Shown here in pieces: positions 8,224 through 17,862 of a DNA stretch of 64,000 nt (within the stretch, counting starts at the first letter, position 1; every line of letters starts with the position of its first letter). Origin of the DNA: Brachyspira pilosicoli (GTDB lineage: Bacteria; Spirochaetota; Brachyspiria; Brachyspirales; Brachyspiraceae). Where the stretch lies: NCBI RefSeq assembly GCF_036997485.1, contig NZ_JAWLPU010000003.1, positions 310,001 to 374,000 on the forward strand, in the 5' to 3' direction. The notes beneath the pieces were generated by a model. That model was not told the origin of the DNA. It did no database searches and saw nothing but the letters and a program-made list of their open reading frames with translations. A program made the position numbers and the translations under genes.

Positions 8224-9051
8224 ATGAAAAAAGATGTTTTTGTTTTAGCAGGGGCAGGCTCCATTGGAATAGCCATAGCAAGAAGAGTTGGAATTGGAAA
8301 GCATATCGTACTTGCTGATTTTAATATAGAAAATGCTGAAAGAGAATCACAAATATTATATAATGCAGGGTTTGAAACTTCTGTATTTGAAGCTGATATT
8401 TCTTCAAGAGAATCAATTTTAAAACTTATAGATTTTTCAAAAGGCTTGGGAAAAATAAAATATTTTGTTAATGCTGCAGGCGTTTCACCATCTCAGGCGT
8501 CTATTAAAGATATTTTAAAAGTTGATTTATATGGAACAGCGGTGCTTCTTGAAGAGTTCGGCAAGGTGATAGAAGAGGGAGGAAGCGGAGTAATAATATC
8601 TTCACAGTCTGGTTATCGTTTGGGCTCTCTCACAGATGAAGAAAATAGAATACTTGCTACCACTCCAACAGAACAATTATTATCTTTGCCAATACTTGAA
8701 AAAGCTTCAGACACATTAAAAGCCTATCAGTTATCAAAAAGATGCAACTGTCTTAGGGTGATGTATGAATCTGGAAATTGGGGCAAGAGGGGAGCAAGAT
8801 TAAACTCAATAAGCCCTGGCATAATAATAACACCATTAGCGAACGATGAATTAAACGGACCAAGGGGAGCGATGTATAAAAGAATGCTTGAGCTTTGTCC
8901 TTCTAAAAGGGCAGGCACTCCGGACGATGTTGCTAATGTTGCTGAATTATTAATGACAGATAGAGGCTCATTTATTTCTGGAAGCGATTTTCTTATGGAC
9001 GGAGGCGTAACAGCATCTTGGTGGTATGGAGAATTATCAGAGGGTAAATAA
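8224..9051 (+). CDS. Short-chain dehydrogenase/reductase (SDR)
   Basis: A 275-residue Rossmann oxidoreductase. The cofactor loop is AGAGSIGIAIARRVG, the conserved NAAG is NAAGVSPSQ, and the catalytic Ser (IISSQSGY) and YxxxK (YQLSKRCN) are present. SPGIIITPL and the C-terminal FLMDGGVTASWW are typical. Start is preceded by AAGGAG. The 40-bp gap to the downstream flavodoxin supports one transcript. Substrate unknown. Confidence 0.9.
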   Translation: MKKDVFVLAGAGSIGIAIARRVGIGKHIVLADFNIENAERESQILYNAGFETSVFEADISSRESILKLIDFSKGLGKIKYFVNAAGVSPSQASIKDILKVDLYGTAVLLEEFGKVIEEGGSGVIISSQSGYRLGSLTDEENRILATTPTEQLLSLPILEKASDTLKAYQLSKRCNCLRVMYESGNWGKRGARLNSISPGIIITPLANDELNGPRGAMYKRMLELCPSKRAGTPDDVANVAELLMTDRGSFISGSDFLMDGGVTASWWYGELSEGK

Positions 9052-9091
9052 AGTTTTTTTAAAATTCTAAAAATTATTAAGGAGTGTGTTG

Positions 9092-9787
9092 ATGAATGTG
9101 TTTATAAAAAAAATAGTGTTTATTCTTTTATCAATAATTATGTTATCTTGCGGTAACGATACTCAAAAAAAAGATTATATAGTTGATAGTTTAGAAAGTT
9201 CACAAAACGTTAATGCTCTAAATATTAACGGCACTCAAAACAAAATATTAATAGCATATTTCACATGGTCAGACAACACAGTAGTAGAAAATCCTGATTC
9301 TATTGACATAGATGCTGAAACTTCTGCAAGCGTGTTATCGCCAGGTAATGCTGAGTTAATTGCTAATTGGATAGCGGAAAAGACAGGAGGAGATTTATTT
9401 AGCATAAAGACACAAAACAAATATTCAAGCGATTATGATGAATGTTTGAACCAGGCAAGAAAAGAAAGAGATAATAATGAAAGACCAGCATTAGTAGGCA
9501 GAGTGAACAACATCGATGATTATGATGTTATATTTTTAGGCTTTCCAAACTGGTGGTATACATGCCCAATGGCAGTTTTTACATTTGTTGAAAGCTATGA
9601 TTTATCAGGCAAAACAATAATACCATTTTGCACACATGGCACAGGAGGACTTTCAAGAACAATAAGAGATTTAAAAAAATTACTTCCAGAAAATTGCGAA
9701 GTGTTAGAGGCTATAGGGGTGTATAGACCAGGAGTAAAGAACTCAAGGAATAAAGTTTTGGATTGGCTAAGGAAGCTTGGCTATTAA
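9092..9787 (+). CDS. Flavodoxin-domain lipoprotein
   Basis: A 231-residue protein: lipoprotein signal with MLSC, a Ser/Asn-rich linker to about residue 50, then a flavodoxin domain. FMN contacts are visible in AYFTWSDNT, FPNWWYTCPMAV and CTHGTGGLSRT. An insertion of about 25 residues follows the phosphate loop compared with the flavodoxin at 5625. GTG and TTG codons lie upstream in frame, but GGAG at 9081-9084 is correctly spaced (7 bp) only for this ATG. It is the second extracytoplasmic flavodoxin of the island. Confidence 0.88.
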   Translation: MNVFIKKIVFILLSIIMLSCGNDTQKKDYIVDSLESSQNVNALNINGTQNKILIAYFTWSDNTVVENPDSIDIDAETSASVLSPGNAELIANWIAEKTGGDLFSIKTQNKYSSDYDECLNQARKERDNNERPALVGRVNNIDDYDVIFLGFPNWWYTCPMAVFTFVESYDLSGKTIIPFCTHGTGGLSRTIRDLKKLLPENCEVLEAIGVYRPGVKNSRNKVLDWLRKLGY

Positions 9788-9849
9788 AGTTGATAGATGT
9801 TTTTATATTATAAAATATAATAGATATAAAATAATACTTAGATTTAAGA

Positions 9850-10128
9850 ATGCAGTCCTTTTGCTTCTTTGGGTCACCAAAAGAAGTAGGGGTTCGGGGA
9901 CTAGTCCCCGAAAATAATAAAAACATAAAAACTTTAATATAAGTTAAAAAATTAAGTATATTTAAAGTAGTATTTTTTTTCAATTATCTGTGGTGGCTTT
10001 GCCCCCTGCGAAGCGTGCCCTTATAGGGTACACACCCCCAGTTCTTTTGCGACCGAAGGGAGTCCTTCAGGGCGACCGTAGGAAGTGCCTTCGGTATTGC
10101 CACAAAGAACCAAAAAGGCTGCATTTAA
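9850..10128. repeat. Paired family A repeats with the richest module content
   Basis: The forward half (9850-9954) duplicates 5298-5402. The inverted half (9985-10128) contains several stacked palindromic modules, including GACCGAAGGGAGTCCTTC and AGTGCCTTCGG, that are absent from the 5437-5530 copy. The 9788-10267 gap has no gene. Confidence 0.8.
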
Positions 10129-10267
10129 TAAAGTATAGCTTTTTATGATATACAAAATATAGATACTATTTTATATATTCCCAAATATAAAGCTAAAACA
10201 CTCGCACTTTAAATAATTAAACTATGTGAAACTATTAAACAGCAAACTCGTTTAAGGAGAAGCTTCG

Positions 10268-10903
10268 ATGAAAAAAATAATTAAAATTACAGTAGACATA
10301 ATAATGACGCTGCTCTTCTTTGTTTTAATGGCATATCACTTTACAGGTGATGCCGTGCATGAATATTTGGGCTTTATGCTTTTTATATTCTTTATACTTC
10401 ATCATATACTCAATTTCAATTGGTATAAAAATATTTATAAAGGCAAATACAATTTTAACAGAATATTAAACACTTTTATTAACACTATGCTTTTTTTGTG
10501 TATGGCGGGACTCATGATTAGCGGAATACTATTTTCTCAAAGAGTCTTAGGTTTTCTTAATATTCACAATAGCGGAATGTTTACAAGACGCCTTCATATG
10601 ATTTCAAACTCTTGGGCTTTTGTATTTATGTCGGCACATTTGGGAATGCATTGGGGTATGTTTATAAATAGAAAGTTTATTAAAAAACAAATATCTATAA
10701 TAATAGCTTTATTTGTTTCCATATATGGAGTTGTTTCGTTTATTAAAAGAGGATTATATAATAAAATGTTTCTGCTTGTGGAGTTTGCTTTTTTTGATTA
10801 TGAAGAGCCTGTGATATTTTTCTTTATGGATTATGTGTCTATTATGGTGCTTTTTATATTTATTACTTCTCTTATGCAAACATTAAATAGTAAATTAAAA
10901 TAA
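10268..10903 (+). CDS. DUF4405 integral-membrane cytochrome-like protein
   Basis: A 211-residue protein with about five membrane helices. Histidines sit in paired helices (MAYHFTGDAVHEYLG, FILHHILNF, RRLHMISNSW, SAHLGMHWGM), the pattern expected for b-type haem ligation. DUF4405 (flavinylation-associated cytochrome) proteins are linked in the literature to extracytosolic flavin redox systems. Its position after two exported flavodoxins suggests it could pass electrons across the membrane to them. That connection is inference. Ribosome site AAGGAGAAG precedes the ATG. Confidence 0.8.
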   Translation: MKKIIKITVDIIMTLLFFVLMAYHFTGDAVHEYLGFMLFIFFILHHILNFNWYKNIYKGKYNFNRILNTFINTMLFLCMAGLMISGILFSQRVLGFLNIHNSGMFTRRLHMISNSWAFVFMSAHLGMHWGMFINRKFIKKQISIIIALFVSIYGVVSFIKRGLYNKMFLLVEFAFFDYEEPVIFFFMDYVSIMVLFIFITSLMQTLNSKLK

Positions 10904-10986
10904 TAAAATAAATATATTTATAAAAAAGAGAGTGTTTTATAGCTCCAATAAAATAATTATTTTTTAGTTTTATTTATATAATGAGC

Positions 10987-11014
10987 TTGACAAAATAATG
11001 TATTTTTGTACAAT
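10987..11014 (+). promoter_or_regulatory. recA promoter
   Basis: TTGACA (10987-10992), 16-bp spacer, TACAAT (11009-11014). It lies about 50 bp upstream of recA. No convincing LexA-type palindrome overlaps it. Confidence 0.65.
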
Positions 11015-11064
11015 ATAATAAATTTTATAAATGATATTTAAGTTAATAATTTTTTGGAGAGAAT

Positions 11065-12252
11065 ATGGCTACTAAGAAGAAAGAAACTACTGAAATAAAA
11101 AAAGACGGTAAAAGTGAGGCTATAGAAGCTATTACCGACCAGATAAATAAAAAATACGGTCCTGGCTCTTTTATGAGACTTGGAAGCAATAAAACAGTTA
11201 ATGTTGATGTTATTTCTACTGGGGCATTAACTTTAGACCACGCTTTAGGAGTGGGAGGAATACCAAGAGGAAGAATCATAGAGATTTACGGGCATGAGGC
11301 TTCTGGTAAAACTACACTTACTCTTCACATCATAGCAGAAGCTCAAAAGGCTGGCGGTTATGCTGCTTTTATAGATGCTGAACATGCTCTTGACCCAGTG
11401 TATGCGAGTGCTTTGGGGGTTGATATTGACAATTTATATATTTCTCAGCCAAACTCAGGTGAAGAGGCACTTGAAATATTAGAAAAAGTTGTATCTTCTA
11501 CTGCTTTTGATATTGTTGTTGTGGATTCTGTTGCAGCATTAGTTTCAAAGGCGGAACTTGCTGGGGATATAGGGGACGCTCATATTGCTTTACAGGCTAG
11601 ACTTATGAGTCATGCTTTGAGAAAACTTACTGCTATAATAAGCAATACTAATACTGCTGTAATATTCATTAACCAATTAAGACAAAATATTGCTACAACT
11701 GGTTATGGTGCTGGTCCTACAGAAACTACTACAGGCGGTAAGGCTTTGAAATTCTATTCTTCTGTAAGGCTTGATATTAGAAGAACTGAATGGATTAAAA
11801 AAGGCGATGATACTATAGGTCATAAAGTAAAAATAAAAGTTGTTAAAAATAAATTATCTTCACCGTTTAAAGTGGTTAATTTAGAGATAATATTCGGTAA
11901 AGGTATATCTTCTGAAGGCCTCTTAATAGATTTAGCAATGGAAGCAAAAATTATCACAAGAAGCGGTGCTTGGTTCTACTACAATGGAGAGCAGATTGCA
12001 CAGGGTAAAGAGAAGGTGAGAGAATTACTTGCGGCTGACCCTAAAATGCGTATGGAGCTTGAAATACAGATTAGAGAGGCTCTTAATATGGGCGGTGTAG
12101 ACAAGGTTAAAGAAAAATTAGAAGAGTATCTTGAAAATAAAAATCCTGCTAAAGAAAATGAAAAAGAAGAGAAAAAAGAAGAAGAAAAAGCTTCTAAAAA
12201 AGCAGATGATACTGACCTTTTAATGAGTGCCGAAGAGGCTTATAACGAATAA
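11065..12252 (+). CDS. recA: Recombinase RecA
   Basis: This 395-residue protein performs ATP-dependent strand exchange and supports recombinational repair. Core features are [11 protein letters not shown], the Walker [11 protein letters not shown] (residues 76-85), Walker B-like [10 protein letters not shown], the L2 region with [20 protein letters not shown], and [12 protein letters not shown]. The C-terminus (about 355-395) is an extended Lys/Glu-rich, disordered tail. An oddity is His77 where most RecA proteins have Pro in the Walker A. The next gene starts 31 bp downstream. Confidence 0.98.
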   Translation: MATKKKETTEIKKDGKSEAIEAITDQINKKYGPGSFMRLGSNKTVNVDVISTGALTLDHALGVGGIPRGRIIEIYGHEASGKTTLTLHIIAEAQKAGGYAAFIDAEHALDPVYASALGVDIDNLYISQPNSGEEALEILEKVVSSTAFDIVVVDSVAALVSKAELAGDIGDAHIALQARLMSHALRKLTAIISNTNTAVIFINQLRQNIATTGYGAGPTETTTGGKALKFYSSVRLDIRRTEWIKKGDDTIGHKVKIKVVKNKLSSPFKVVNLEIIFGKGISSEGLLIDLAMEAKIITRSGAWFYYNGEQIAQGKEKVRELLAADPKMRMELEIQIREALNMGGVDKVKEKLEEYLENKNPAKENEKEEKKEEEKASKKADDTDLLMSAEEAYNE

Positions 12253-12283
12253 AATAGATAAATAAGAGAAATCGAGAGATAAT

Positions 12284-12793
12284 ATGGATTTGGTTATAAG
12301 AAAAGCTAATATAGATGATGTATTTTATATAAGCAAACTTCATGCTATATGTTGGAAGCAATCTTATAAGGATATTGTGTCGGAAGATTTTTTAAAAAAG
12401 ATATATTTAGATGATTGGTGTGAAGAGTTTTCTGAGGGTATAAAGACAAAGACAAGAGAAGTGCATATTGCTTTATTAGACGATAACATCATAGGTGCTA
12501 TATCCTGCGGTAACAATAGATACAACATAGAAAACTATGGGGAAATAATGTCTTTATATGTTCACCCAGTTTATCAAGGTTCTGGTATAGGAAGTGAATT
12601 ATTAAATCATTGTATATCATATATGAAAGATAATGGGTATAAAAACTTATGCCTTTATGTTTTTGATAAAAATGAAGAGGCTAAAAGATTTTATCTAAAA
12701 AACGGATTTAAAGATTCGGGCAAAAAAAAGATATTAAAGATAGATGATAATAATAATATAGAAGAAGCATTATATATTTATGATAATATATAA
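12284..12793 (+). CDS. GNAT-family N-acetyltransferase
   Basis: A 169-residue cytoplasmic acetyltransferase. The acetyl-CoA site is VHPVYQGSGIGSELLNHCI, preceded by the strand EIMSLYV, and the C-terminal part FYLKNGFKDSG is typical of RimI-like members. The acceptor (protein or small molecule) is unknown. Ribosome site CGAGAG is modest. It directly follows recA and may be co-transcribed. It converges on secG. Confidence 0.88.
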   Translation: MDLVIRKANIDDVFYISKLHAICWKQSYKDIVSEDFLKKIYLDDWCEEFSEGIKTKTREVHIALLDDNIIGAISCGNNRYNIENYGEIMSLYVHPVYQGSGIGSELLNHCISYMKDNGYKNLCLYVFDKNEEAKRFYLKNGFKDSGKKKILKIDDNNNIEEALYIYDNI

Positions 12794-12849
12794 ATACTTC
12801 TTCTATTATTTATTTTACAATTAAATATTTCAATTCTTAAATTAAATAA

Positions 12850-13185
12850 TTAATTATTAGTATTTAAATTAGTGTCTGGTAAAGTATTGTTTGTAGGCAC
12901 TTGCTGTGTTGCTGGCACATTATTAGCAGGAGTAGTAGTTGCTTGGTCGAAGGCAGTTTTTTGAGTGCTTATAGCCATAGATATAAGTAAAGCTCCTACG
13001 ATAAATATTGTAGATAAAATAGTAGTTGCTTTAGTTAGAGCATTTCCTCTTTGGCTTCCAAGTACATTTGCTTGAGCACTAGAAAATAAACCTTCTGCTT
13101 TACCGCCTTGTATTATTATAAGTAAAAGTAGTAGTACACAGATTATTGAGTAAACGATTATTCCTAAAGTTAGTAAAGCATTCAT
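12850..13185 (-). CDS. secG: Preprotein translocase subunit SecG
   Basis: A 111-residue inner-membrane protein of the SecYEG channel. Two membrane helices (about 3-24 and 55-75) flank the conserved loop QGGKAEGLFSSAQANVLGS. The C-terminal tail (from about 80) is Thr/Asn/Pro-rich and probably disordered. It is the last gene of gatC-lepB-secG on the minus strand, placing two export components together. Confidence 0.92.
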   Translation of the reverse strand: MNALLTLGIIVYSIICVLLLLLIIIQGGKAEGLFSSAQANVLGSQRGNALTKATTILSTIFIVGALLISMAISTQKTAFDQATTTPANNVPATQQVPTNNTLPDTNLNTNN

Positions 13186-13270
13186 AAATATATATCCTCA
13201 TAAAAAATTATATTTTCAGTTTTTAATTAAAGTATTATATCATCTATATAATATTTTTCAAGCATTTTAT

Positions 13271-14005
13271 TTAATAAGATATAACCTTGCCGTCTATGAG
13301 TGAGAAATGAATACTTCCAAAATCTCTGCTGTCATAAGCATAATCTCTATTGTCTGATAACACAAAATATTCATTATAACCTATAATATAAGGACCAAAA
13401 TTATCCCTCGAAGATATATTGCTTTCGAGTATTCTATTATCTTTGCCAATATTTGCCCAAGGTTCATTTAATTCTGCTCCGTTTATGTATACGGTTTTGT
13501 TTTTTATTTCTATGGTTTCATTTGGAAGACCTATTACTCTTTTTATTAAATATCTTGTGTTGGATATATTAACGTTTCCAAAAGTGAAAAAATAAACTGT
13601 ATATGATATAAACTTTTTAAAAATATTTTCTTTTTTGCTTCTTGGGTCAACAATAAAAACTATGTCGCCCCTCTCAGGTCTTGAGAATACTATGGTTTTT
13701 CCTGTTAATTTTGATACGAAAGGTTTTATTTCGAGTGCATATCTTAATTTTGAAGTAATAACCATTTTGTTGGGTTCAATAGTATTCATCATAGTTGAAC
13801 TTTTCATCTTATCAAAACGTACAAAAAGCGTAATGATGCCAAAGAGTATGAATGCTATAATAAAACCTAAAATAAGCCTTGCTATGGTTTTATATAGTAA
13901 ATTGTTGCTTCTATAATATATAAATATAAAAGGCTTTAATATTGCTTTTAATGCATTTTTCTTTTCTTTCTTTATGCTTTCTCTGTCATCATAAGAATAG
14001 TTCAT
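13271..14005 (-). CDS. lepB: Signal peptidase I
   Basis: A 244-residue membrane serine protease that removes signal peptides. One N-terminal membrane helix (about 40-62) precedes box B with the nucleophile (SSTMMNTIEPNK), box D with the general-base Lys (YLIKRVIGLPNE) and box E (FVLSDNRDYAYDSRDFG). Only one helix is visible before the catalytic domain. The neighbours secG and gatC are 85 and 34 bp away. No clear ribosome site is seen before the ATG, so coupling to gatC is possible. Confidence 0.93.
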   Translation of the reverse strand: MNYSYDDRESIKKEKKNALKAILKPFIFIYYRSNNLLYKTIARLILGFIIAFILFGIITLFVRFDKMKSSTMMNTIEPNKMVITSKLRYALEIKPFVSKLTGKTIVFSRPERGDIVFIVDPRSKKENIFKKFISYTVYFFTFGNVNISNTRYLIKRVIGLPNETIEIKNKTVYINGAELNEPWANIGKDNRILESNISSRDNFGPYIIGYNEYFVLSDNRDYAYDSRDFGSIHFSLIDGKVISY

Positions 14006-14039
14006 TATGAGTATTTGAAACCTTATTATAAATTATTTT

Positions 14040-14366
14040 TTAATTAGATTTTTTAGCTTGGTGTTCGCTGTTTTCTAAAGCAGCAGGTACAGCAGGAACT
14101 ACTATATAGCCATATTCACCACTTCTGCATAAATCCATTATCACTTCGTTTTGTAAAGTTTCACCAGCTGTATCTTCTCTCAAATATTCAGGCAAATCAA
14201 TAACATGATATAAAGGGTCTATATTATCAACATTTACATCAAATAGTTCTTCTATAAAAGCTAAATCTTTATTTAATCTATTTAACATTTCGTCTTTTTG
14301 ATTATCTTCTATTTTTAATCTAGTTTGATATAAAAGAGCTTCTAATTCTTCTCTGTTAGTTGTCAT
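14040..14366 (-). CDS. gatC: Asp-tRNA(Asn)/Glu-tRNA(Gln) amidotransferase subunit C
   Basis: A 108-residue small subunit that stabilises GatA in the GatCAB complex making Gln-tRNA(Gln). Family marks are the helix LNKDLAFIEELFDVNVDNIDPLYHV followed by LREDTAG. The C-terminal tail VVPAVPAALENS is slightly extended. gatA and gatB are not in this window. A tRNA-Gln (35871-35942) and no glnS are seen here, consistent with transamidation. Confidence 0.88.
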   Translation of the reverse strand: MTTNREELEALLYQTRLKIEDNQKDEMLNRLNKDLAFIEELFDVNVDNIDPLYHVIDLPEYLREDTAGETLQNEVIMDLCRSGEYGYIVVPAVPAALENSEHQAKKSN

Positions 14367-14488
14367 AAAAAAAGTCCTCTTAGTTTTAATGATTTAAATA
14401 CTATATAATAAAAGCAGTATTTTTGCAATATTTTAGATTATACTGAAAAAATTGAGTTTTGTCAAAATTTAGTTTTTGTATATTTATT

Positions 14489-14815
14489 ACGGGCACACTT
14501 CGCAGGGGGGGCTAGTCCCCGCAAAATAAAAAAACTTAAAAATGTTTAACAAACTTGATTTTTTTAATATATACTGAAACAAATGTATTTTATTAACTTA
14601 TGTATATTATATAAATTTCATCAACTTTTTTGTCGCTCAAAAAAGTTGCAAAAAACGCAAGTGTTTTAGCTTCATACATTTGGAATATGTAATCTAAAAT
14701 AATATTTATATTTTGTTATAGATAAAAAGCTATACTTTATTAAATACAGTCTTTTTGGTTCTTTGTGCCAACAAAAGAACTGGGGTGTGGGGCAAAGCCT
14801 CCACAAATAAAAAAC
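14489..14815. repeat. Family A fragments and family B hairpin
   Basis: It contains a partial A element (14489-14530), an inverted B hairpin (14626-14672) and a forward A element (14745-14815, ACAGTCTTTTTGGTTCTTTG). The whole gene-free gap 14367-14827 is this repeat mosaic between gatC and the 3' end of proB. Confidence 0.7.
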
Positions 14816-14827
14816 TAAAAAATATCC

Positions 14828-15973
14828 TCATAACAACACTATGTAGTCCCTTGTTATTAAAGCATCATAATTCTTGTAGCCTAATATCTCTAATATAGAA
14901 TCAGAATGCTTGCCTATTATCTTGATTGTATCTTCAGAGTTGTAATTAATAATACCTCTTGCAAACTCTTCGCCCTCTTCATCTATAATACTTACAATGT
15001 CGCCTTTCTTAAAATTGTTTACAACCTTTATTACACCAATAGGAAGAAGACTGGAATCTTTCTCTATAATAGCCTTTTTAGCACCAGCATTTACAACAAG
15101 CTTTCCTATAATAGTGGTAGCATAAGCAATCCATCTTTTTTTTGTGTTGAGTTCATTGTTTTCTTCTACGGGGTAGAATATGGTTTTTTCTTTTGTAGTA
15201 AATATATTATTTAAGACATTTGGAGTTTTTCCATTAGCAATAATCAAAGCACAGCCTGACCTTGTAACAATTTTAGCAGCCTGCAATTTTGTTTTCATTC
15301 CGCCTCTTCCGCCTTTAGAAGCATCAAGACCTAAGCTTTCTATTTCTTTTGTAACTTCAAAAACTTCATGTATAAAATTAGCATTTGGATTAGTTTTAGG
15401 GTTATCATCATAAAGACCGTTGATGTCAGAAAGTATTATAAGTAAATCAGCATCAAGTTCGCTTGCAACCAAAGCAGAGAGTTTATCATTATCAGAAAAA
15501 CTTATTTGAGTAACATCGTATAATAATTTAAGCTCATCGCTTGAAACAGTATCATTTTCATTTATTATAGGCACTACATTATATTTTAATAATGTGTCTA
15601 ATGTAGAGCGAAGGTTTAAATATCTTCTTCTGTTTGAAAAGTCTTCTTCTGTAAGCAAAATCTGTGCTGTAACAATATCAAACTTTGAAAATCCATCTTC
15701 ATAAATAGACATAAGCTGAGATTGACCAATTGCCGCACATGCTTGTTTTAGAGATACTTCAGTTAAGTCTGTTGCATTAATTTTTTTCGCTCCCAACCCA
15801 ACAGCTCCTGATGTAACAACCAAAACTTCTTTGCCCATTTTTTTATATTTAGCTATAGCCTCTATAAAAGAATATATTCTAGCTAAAGAAATATATCCCT
15901 CATCATTTCTTAATACATTAGTTCCAAATTTGAAAACTATTCTTTTTATGTTGTTTAAATCTATGTTTTTCAT
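14828..15973 (-). CDS. proB: Glutamate 5-kinase
   Basis: A 381-residue enzyme for the first step of proline synthesis (ATP + glutamate to glutamyl 5-phosphate). The amino-acid kinase domain (about 10-260) has VFKFGTNVLR, VTSGAVGLGAKK, NENDTVSSDE and SKGGRGGMKTKL. A C-terminal PUA domain (about 285-375) follows. proA is not adjacent. The ATG has no ribosome site. TATAAT lies at 15986-15981, seven bases upstream, so the mRNA may be leaderless. Confidence 0.95.
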   Translation of the reverse strand: MKNIDLNNIKRIVFKFGTNVLRNDEGYISLARIYSFIEAIAKYKKMGKEVLVVTSGAVGLGAKKINATDLTEVSLKQACAAIGQSQLMSIYEDGFSKFDIVTAQILLTEEDFSNRRRYLNLRSTLDTLLKYNVVPIINENDTVSSDELKLLYDVTQISFSDNDKLSALVASELDADLLIILSDINGLYDDNPKTNPNANFIHEVFEVTKEIESLGLDASKGGRGGMKTKLQAAKIVTRSGCALIIANGKTPNVLNNIFTTKEKTIFYPVEENNELNTKKRWIAYATTIIGKLVVNAGAKKAIIEKDSSLLPIGVIKVVNNFKKGDIVSIIDEEGEEFARGIINYNSEDTIKIIGKHSDSILEILGYKNYDALITRDYIVLL

Positions 15974-16122
15974 GCGAAATATTATAATTAAAAAATAAAA
16001 AAAATAAAGCTGAAATTATAAATGTTTTAGAAAAAAATTATTTAGTTGTTTTTGAGTTTATAAGAATTAAGAATTAGTGTATAGATAAATAACTATATTT
16101 TGTCAATATTGATTTTTAAGTT

Positions 16123-16510
16123 TTTTTATTTTGCGGGGACTATCCCCCTGCGAAGCGTGCCCTTAGGGTACGTACACTCAGTTCTTTTGCCGACGCTCTG
16201 CGTGCCGTAGGCAAGGCACCTACTCGGTATTGGTATAAAAGAAGCTCATATCCTTCGGATACGCTTCGCGAAGAACTGCATTGTTTATGCTTAAAATATT
16301 TGTATTATTTTATACTAATACATATTCCTAAGACATAGCGATAGTACTTGTACTTTTTGCAACTTTTTGCTATGAGAAAAAGTTGAATAAAAATAAAAAC
16401 ATAAATTATGGTTATTTAAATATATAGTAAAAAATTTTTAAGTTTTTTTATTTTGCGTAGGCTAGCCCATGCGAAGCGTGACCGAAGGGCGAAAACTTTG
16501 ACGAAGCCAA
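16123..16510. repeat. Family A inverted copy, family B hairpin and an A fragment
   Basis: 16123-16280 is a long inverted A element carrying the GCTCTGCGTGCCGTAGGC and CACCTACTCGGTATT modules. 16340-16400 is a B hairpin and 16447-16510 a shortened A element. Together they fill most of the 15974-16605 gap. Confidence 0.75.
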
Positions 16511-16538
16511 ACTCTACATATACAACCCTCTAATATGC

Positions 16539-16566
16539 TTGAAATTATACTTATATATGTTAAAAT
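16539..16566 (+). promoter_or_regulatory. rnfEAB promoter
   Basis: TTGAAA (16539-16544), 16-bp spacer, TAAAAT (16561-16566), 40 bp upstream of rnfE. It supports rnfEAB being transcribed on its own. Confidence 0.5.
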
Positions 16567-16605
16567 ATTTAAAATTAATTTTAGTTAAATCAAGGTTTAA
16601 TCAAT

Positions 16606-17253
16606 ATGAAAAATTCTCAAGTATTTATTGATGGAGTATGGAAAAATAATCCTACTTTCGTACAGATTCTTGGAATGTGTCCTAGTTTAGCAGTAACAAA
16701 TAGTGTTATGAATGCCATTGGTATGTCTGTGGCTACTATATTTGTACTTGTTTGTTCATCAGCTTTGATTTCTATAGTAAAAAAGATTTATGCTAATGAA
16801 GTAAGAATTATGGGATACATTGTAGTAATAGCAGCTTTTGTAACTTTAACTGATATAGTTATGAAGGCTAAGTTTTATACTTTATCATTGGCATTAGGAC
16901 CATATATACCGCTTATTGTTGTAAACTGTATAATATTAGGAAGGGCAGAGGCTTTTGCTAATAAGAATGGTGTTATACCAAGTATTTTTGATGCTTTAGG
17001 TAATGGTGTAGGTTTCTTTATGGCTTTATTATTATTAGGTTCTATCAGAGAGATTTTAGGTAATGGTACTTGGCTTGGATTTGATTTAGTCGGCACTGTA
17101 AGAGGTTTTGTTGAATCTGCTATGCCTTTTGCTTTGAATGCATACAATGAAATTACTACTCCTTGGATTGTTATGATATTAGCTCCGGGCGCTTTCTTTA
17201 CTTTGGGAGTATTAATAGCTATCAAAAGAACTATAGATGCTAAAGTGAGGTAA
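16606..17253 (+). CDS. rnfE: Rnf complex subunit E (ion-translocating ferredoxin:NAD+ oxidoreductase)
   Basis: A 215-residue membrane protein with about six helices. NNPTFVQILGMCPSLAVT near the start, IPLIVVNCIILGRAEAFA and the GNGVGFFMAL segment are RnfE/NqrD hallmarks, and the paired cysteines bind an intramembrane iron-sulfur centre shared with RnfA. The complex couples reduced ferredoxin oxidation by NAD+ to H+ or Na+ export. It is the first gene of rnfE-A-B. No rnfC, rnfD or rnfG lies upstream. Confidence 0.95.
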   Translation: MKNSQVFIDGVWKNNPTFVQILGMCPSLAVTNSVMNAIGMSVATIFVLVCSSALISIVKKIYANEVRIMGYIVVIAAFVTLTDIVMKAKFYTLSLALGPYIPLIVVNCIILGRAEAFANKNGVIPSIFDALGNGVGFFMALLLLGSIREILGNGTWLGFDLVGTVRGFVESAMPFALNAYNEITTPWIVMILAPGAFFTLGVLIAIKRTIDAKVR

Positions 17254-17258
17254 TTATT

Positions 17259-17837
17259 ATGAATTTAATACTTCTTTTTGTTGCTACTGTATTGGTGAAT
17301 AATTTTGTATTAACTAAGTTTTTAGGGATTTGTCCTTTTTTGGGTGTTTCTAATAAATTAGATTCTGCTGTGAGTATGGGTATTGCGGTTACATTTGTAC
17401 TTGTGCTTACTGCGGCTGTTAGCTGGATGATACAATATTATATATTAGTGCCTTTTAAGATTGAATTTTTACAAACTATTTTGTTTATTATAGTAATAGC
17501 TGCCTTAGTACAATTTGTAGAGATGGTAGTAAGAAAGACTAGTGAGAGTTTATACTTATCTTTAGGTATTTATCTTCCTCTTATTACTACTAACTGCTGT
17601 GTATTAGGTTTAGCTTTATTTGGTGTTTTATACAAATATAACTTTATACAGAATATAGTATTTGCTTTAGGTGCTGGAGTTGGTTTTACATTAGCATTAG
17701 TGATAATGGCTAGTATTAGAGAGCGTTTAGCTACTGCAAACATACCAGAGGCTTTTAAGGGACCTGCTATGCCTTTCATTACTGCTGGTATATTAGCACT
17801 TATATTTTATGGTTTTTCAGGTATCATAAAAATCTGA
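17259..17837 (+). CDS. rnfA: Rnf complex subunit A
   Basis: A 192-residue six-helix membrane protein. NNFVLTKFLGICPFLGVS and LPLITTNCCVLGLALF carry the conserved cysteines that, with those of RnfE, hold the membrane-embedded cluster. The LAxxxIRERLA segment before the last helix is typical. It starts 5 bp after rnfE and is followed by rnfB at 25 bp, so translation is probably coupled. Confidence 0.96.
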   Translation: MNLILLFVATVLVNNFVLTKFLGICPFLGVSNKLDSAVSMGIAVTFVLVLTAAVSWMIQYYILVPFKIEFLQTILFIIVIAALVQFVEMVVRKTSESLYLSLGIYLPLITTNCCVLGLALFGVLYKYNFIQNIVFALGAGVGFTLALVIMASIRERLATANIPEAFKGPAMPFITAGILALIFYGFSGIIKI

Positions 17838-17862
17838 TATTTGTTATTAAAGGATAGTAAAA

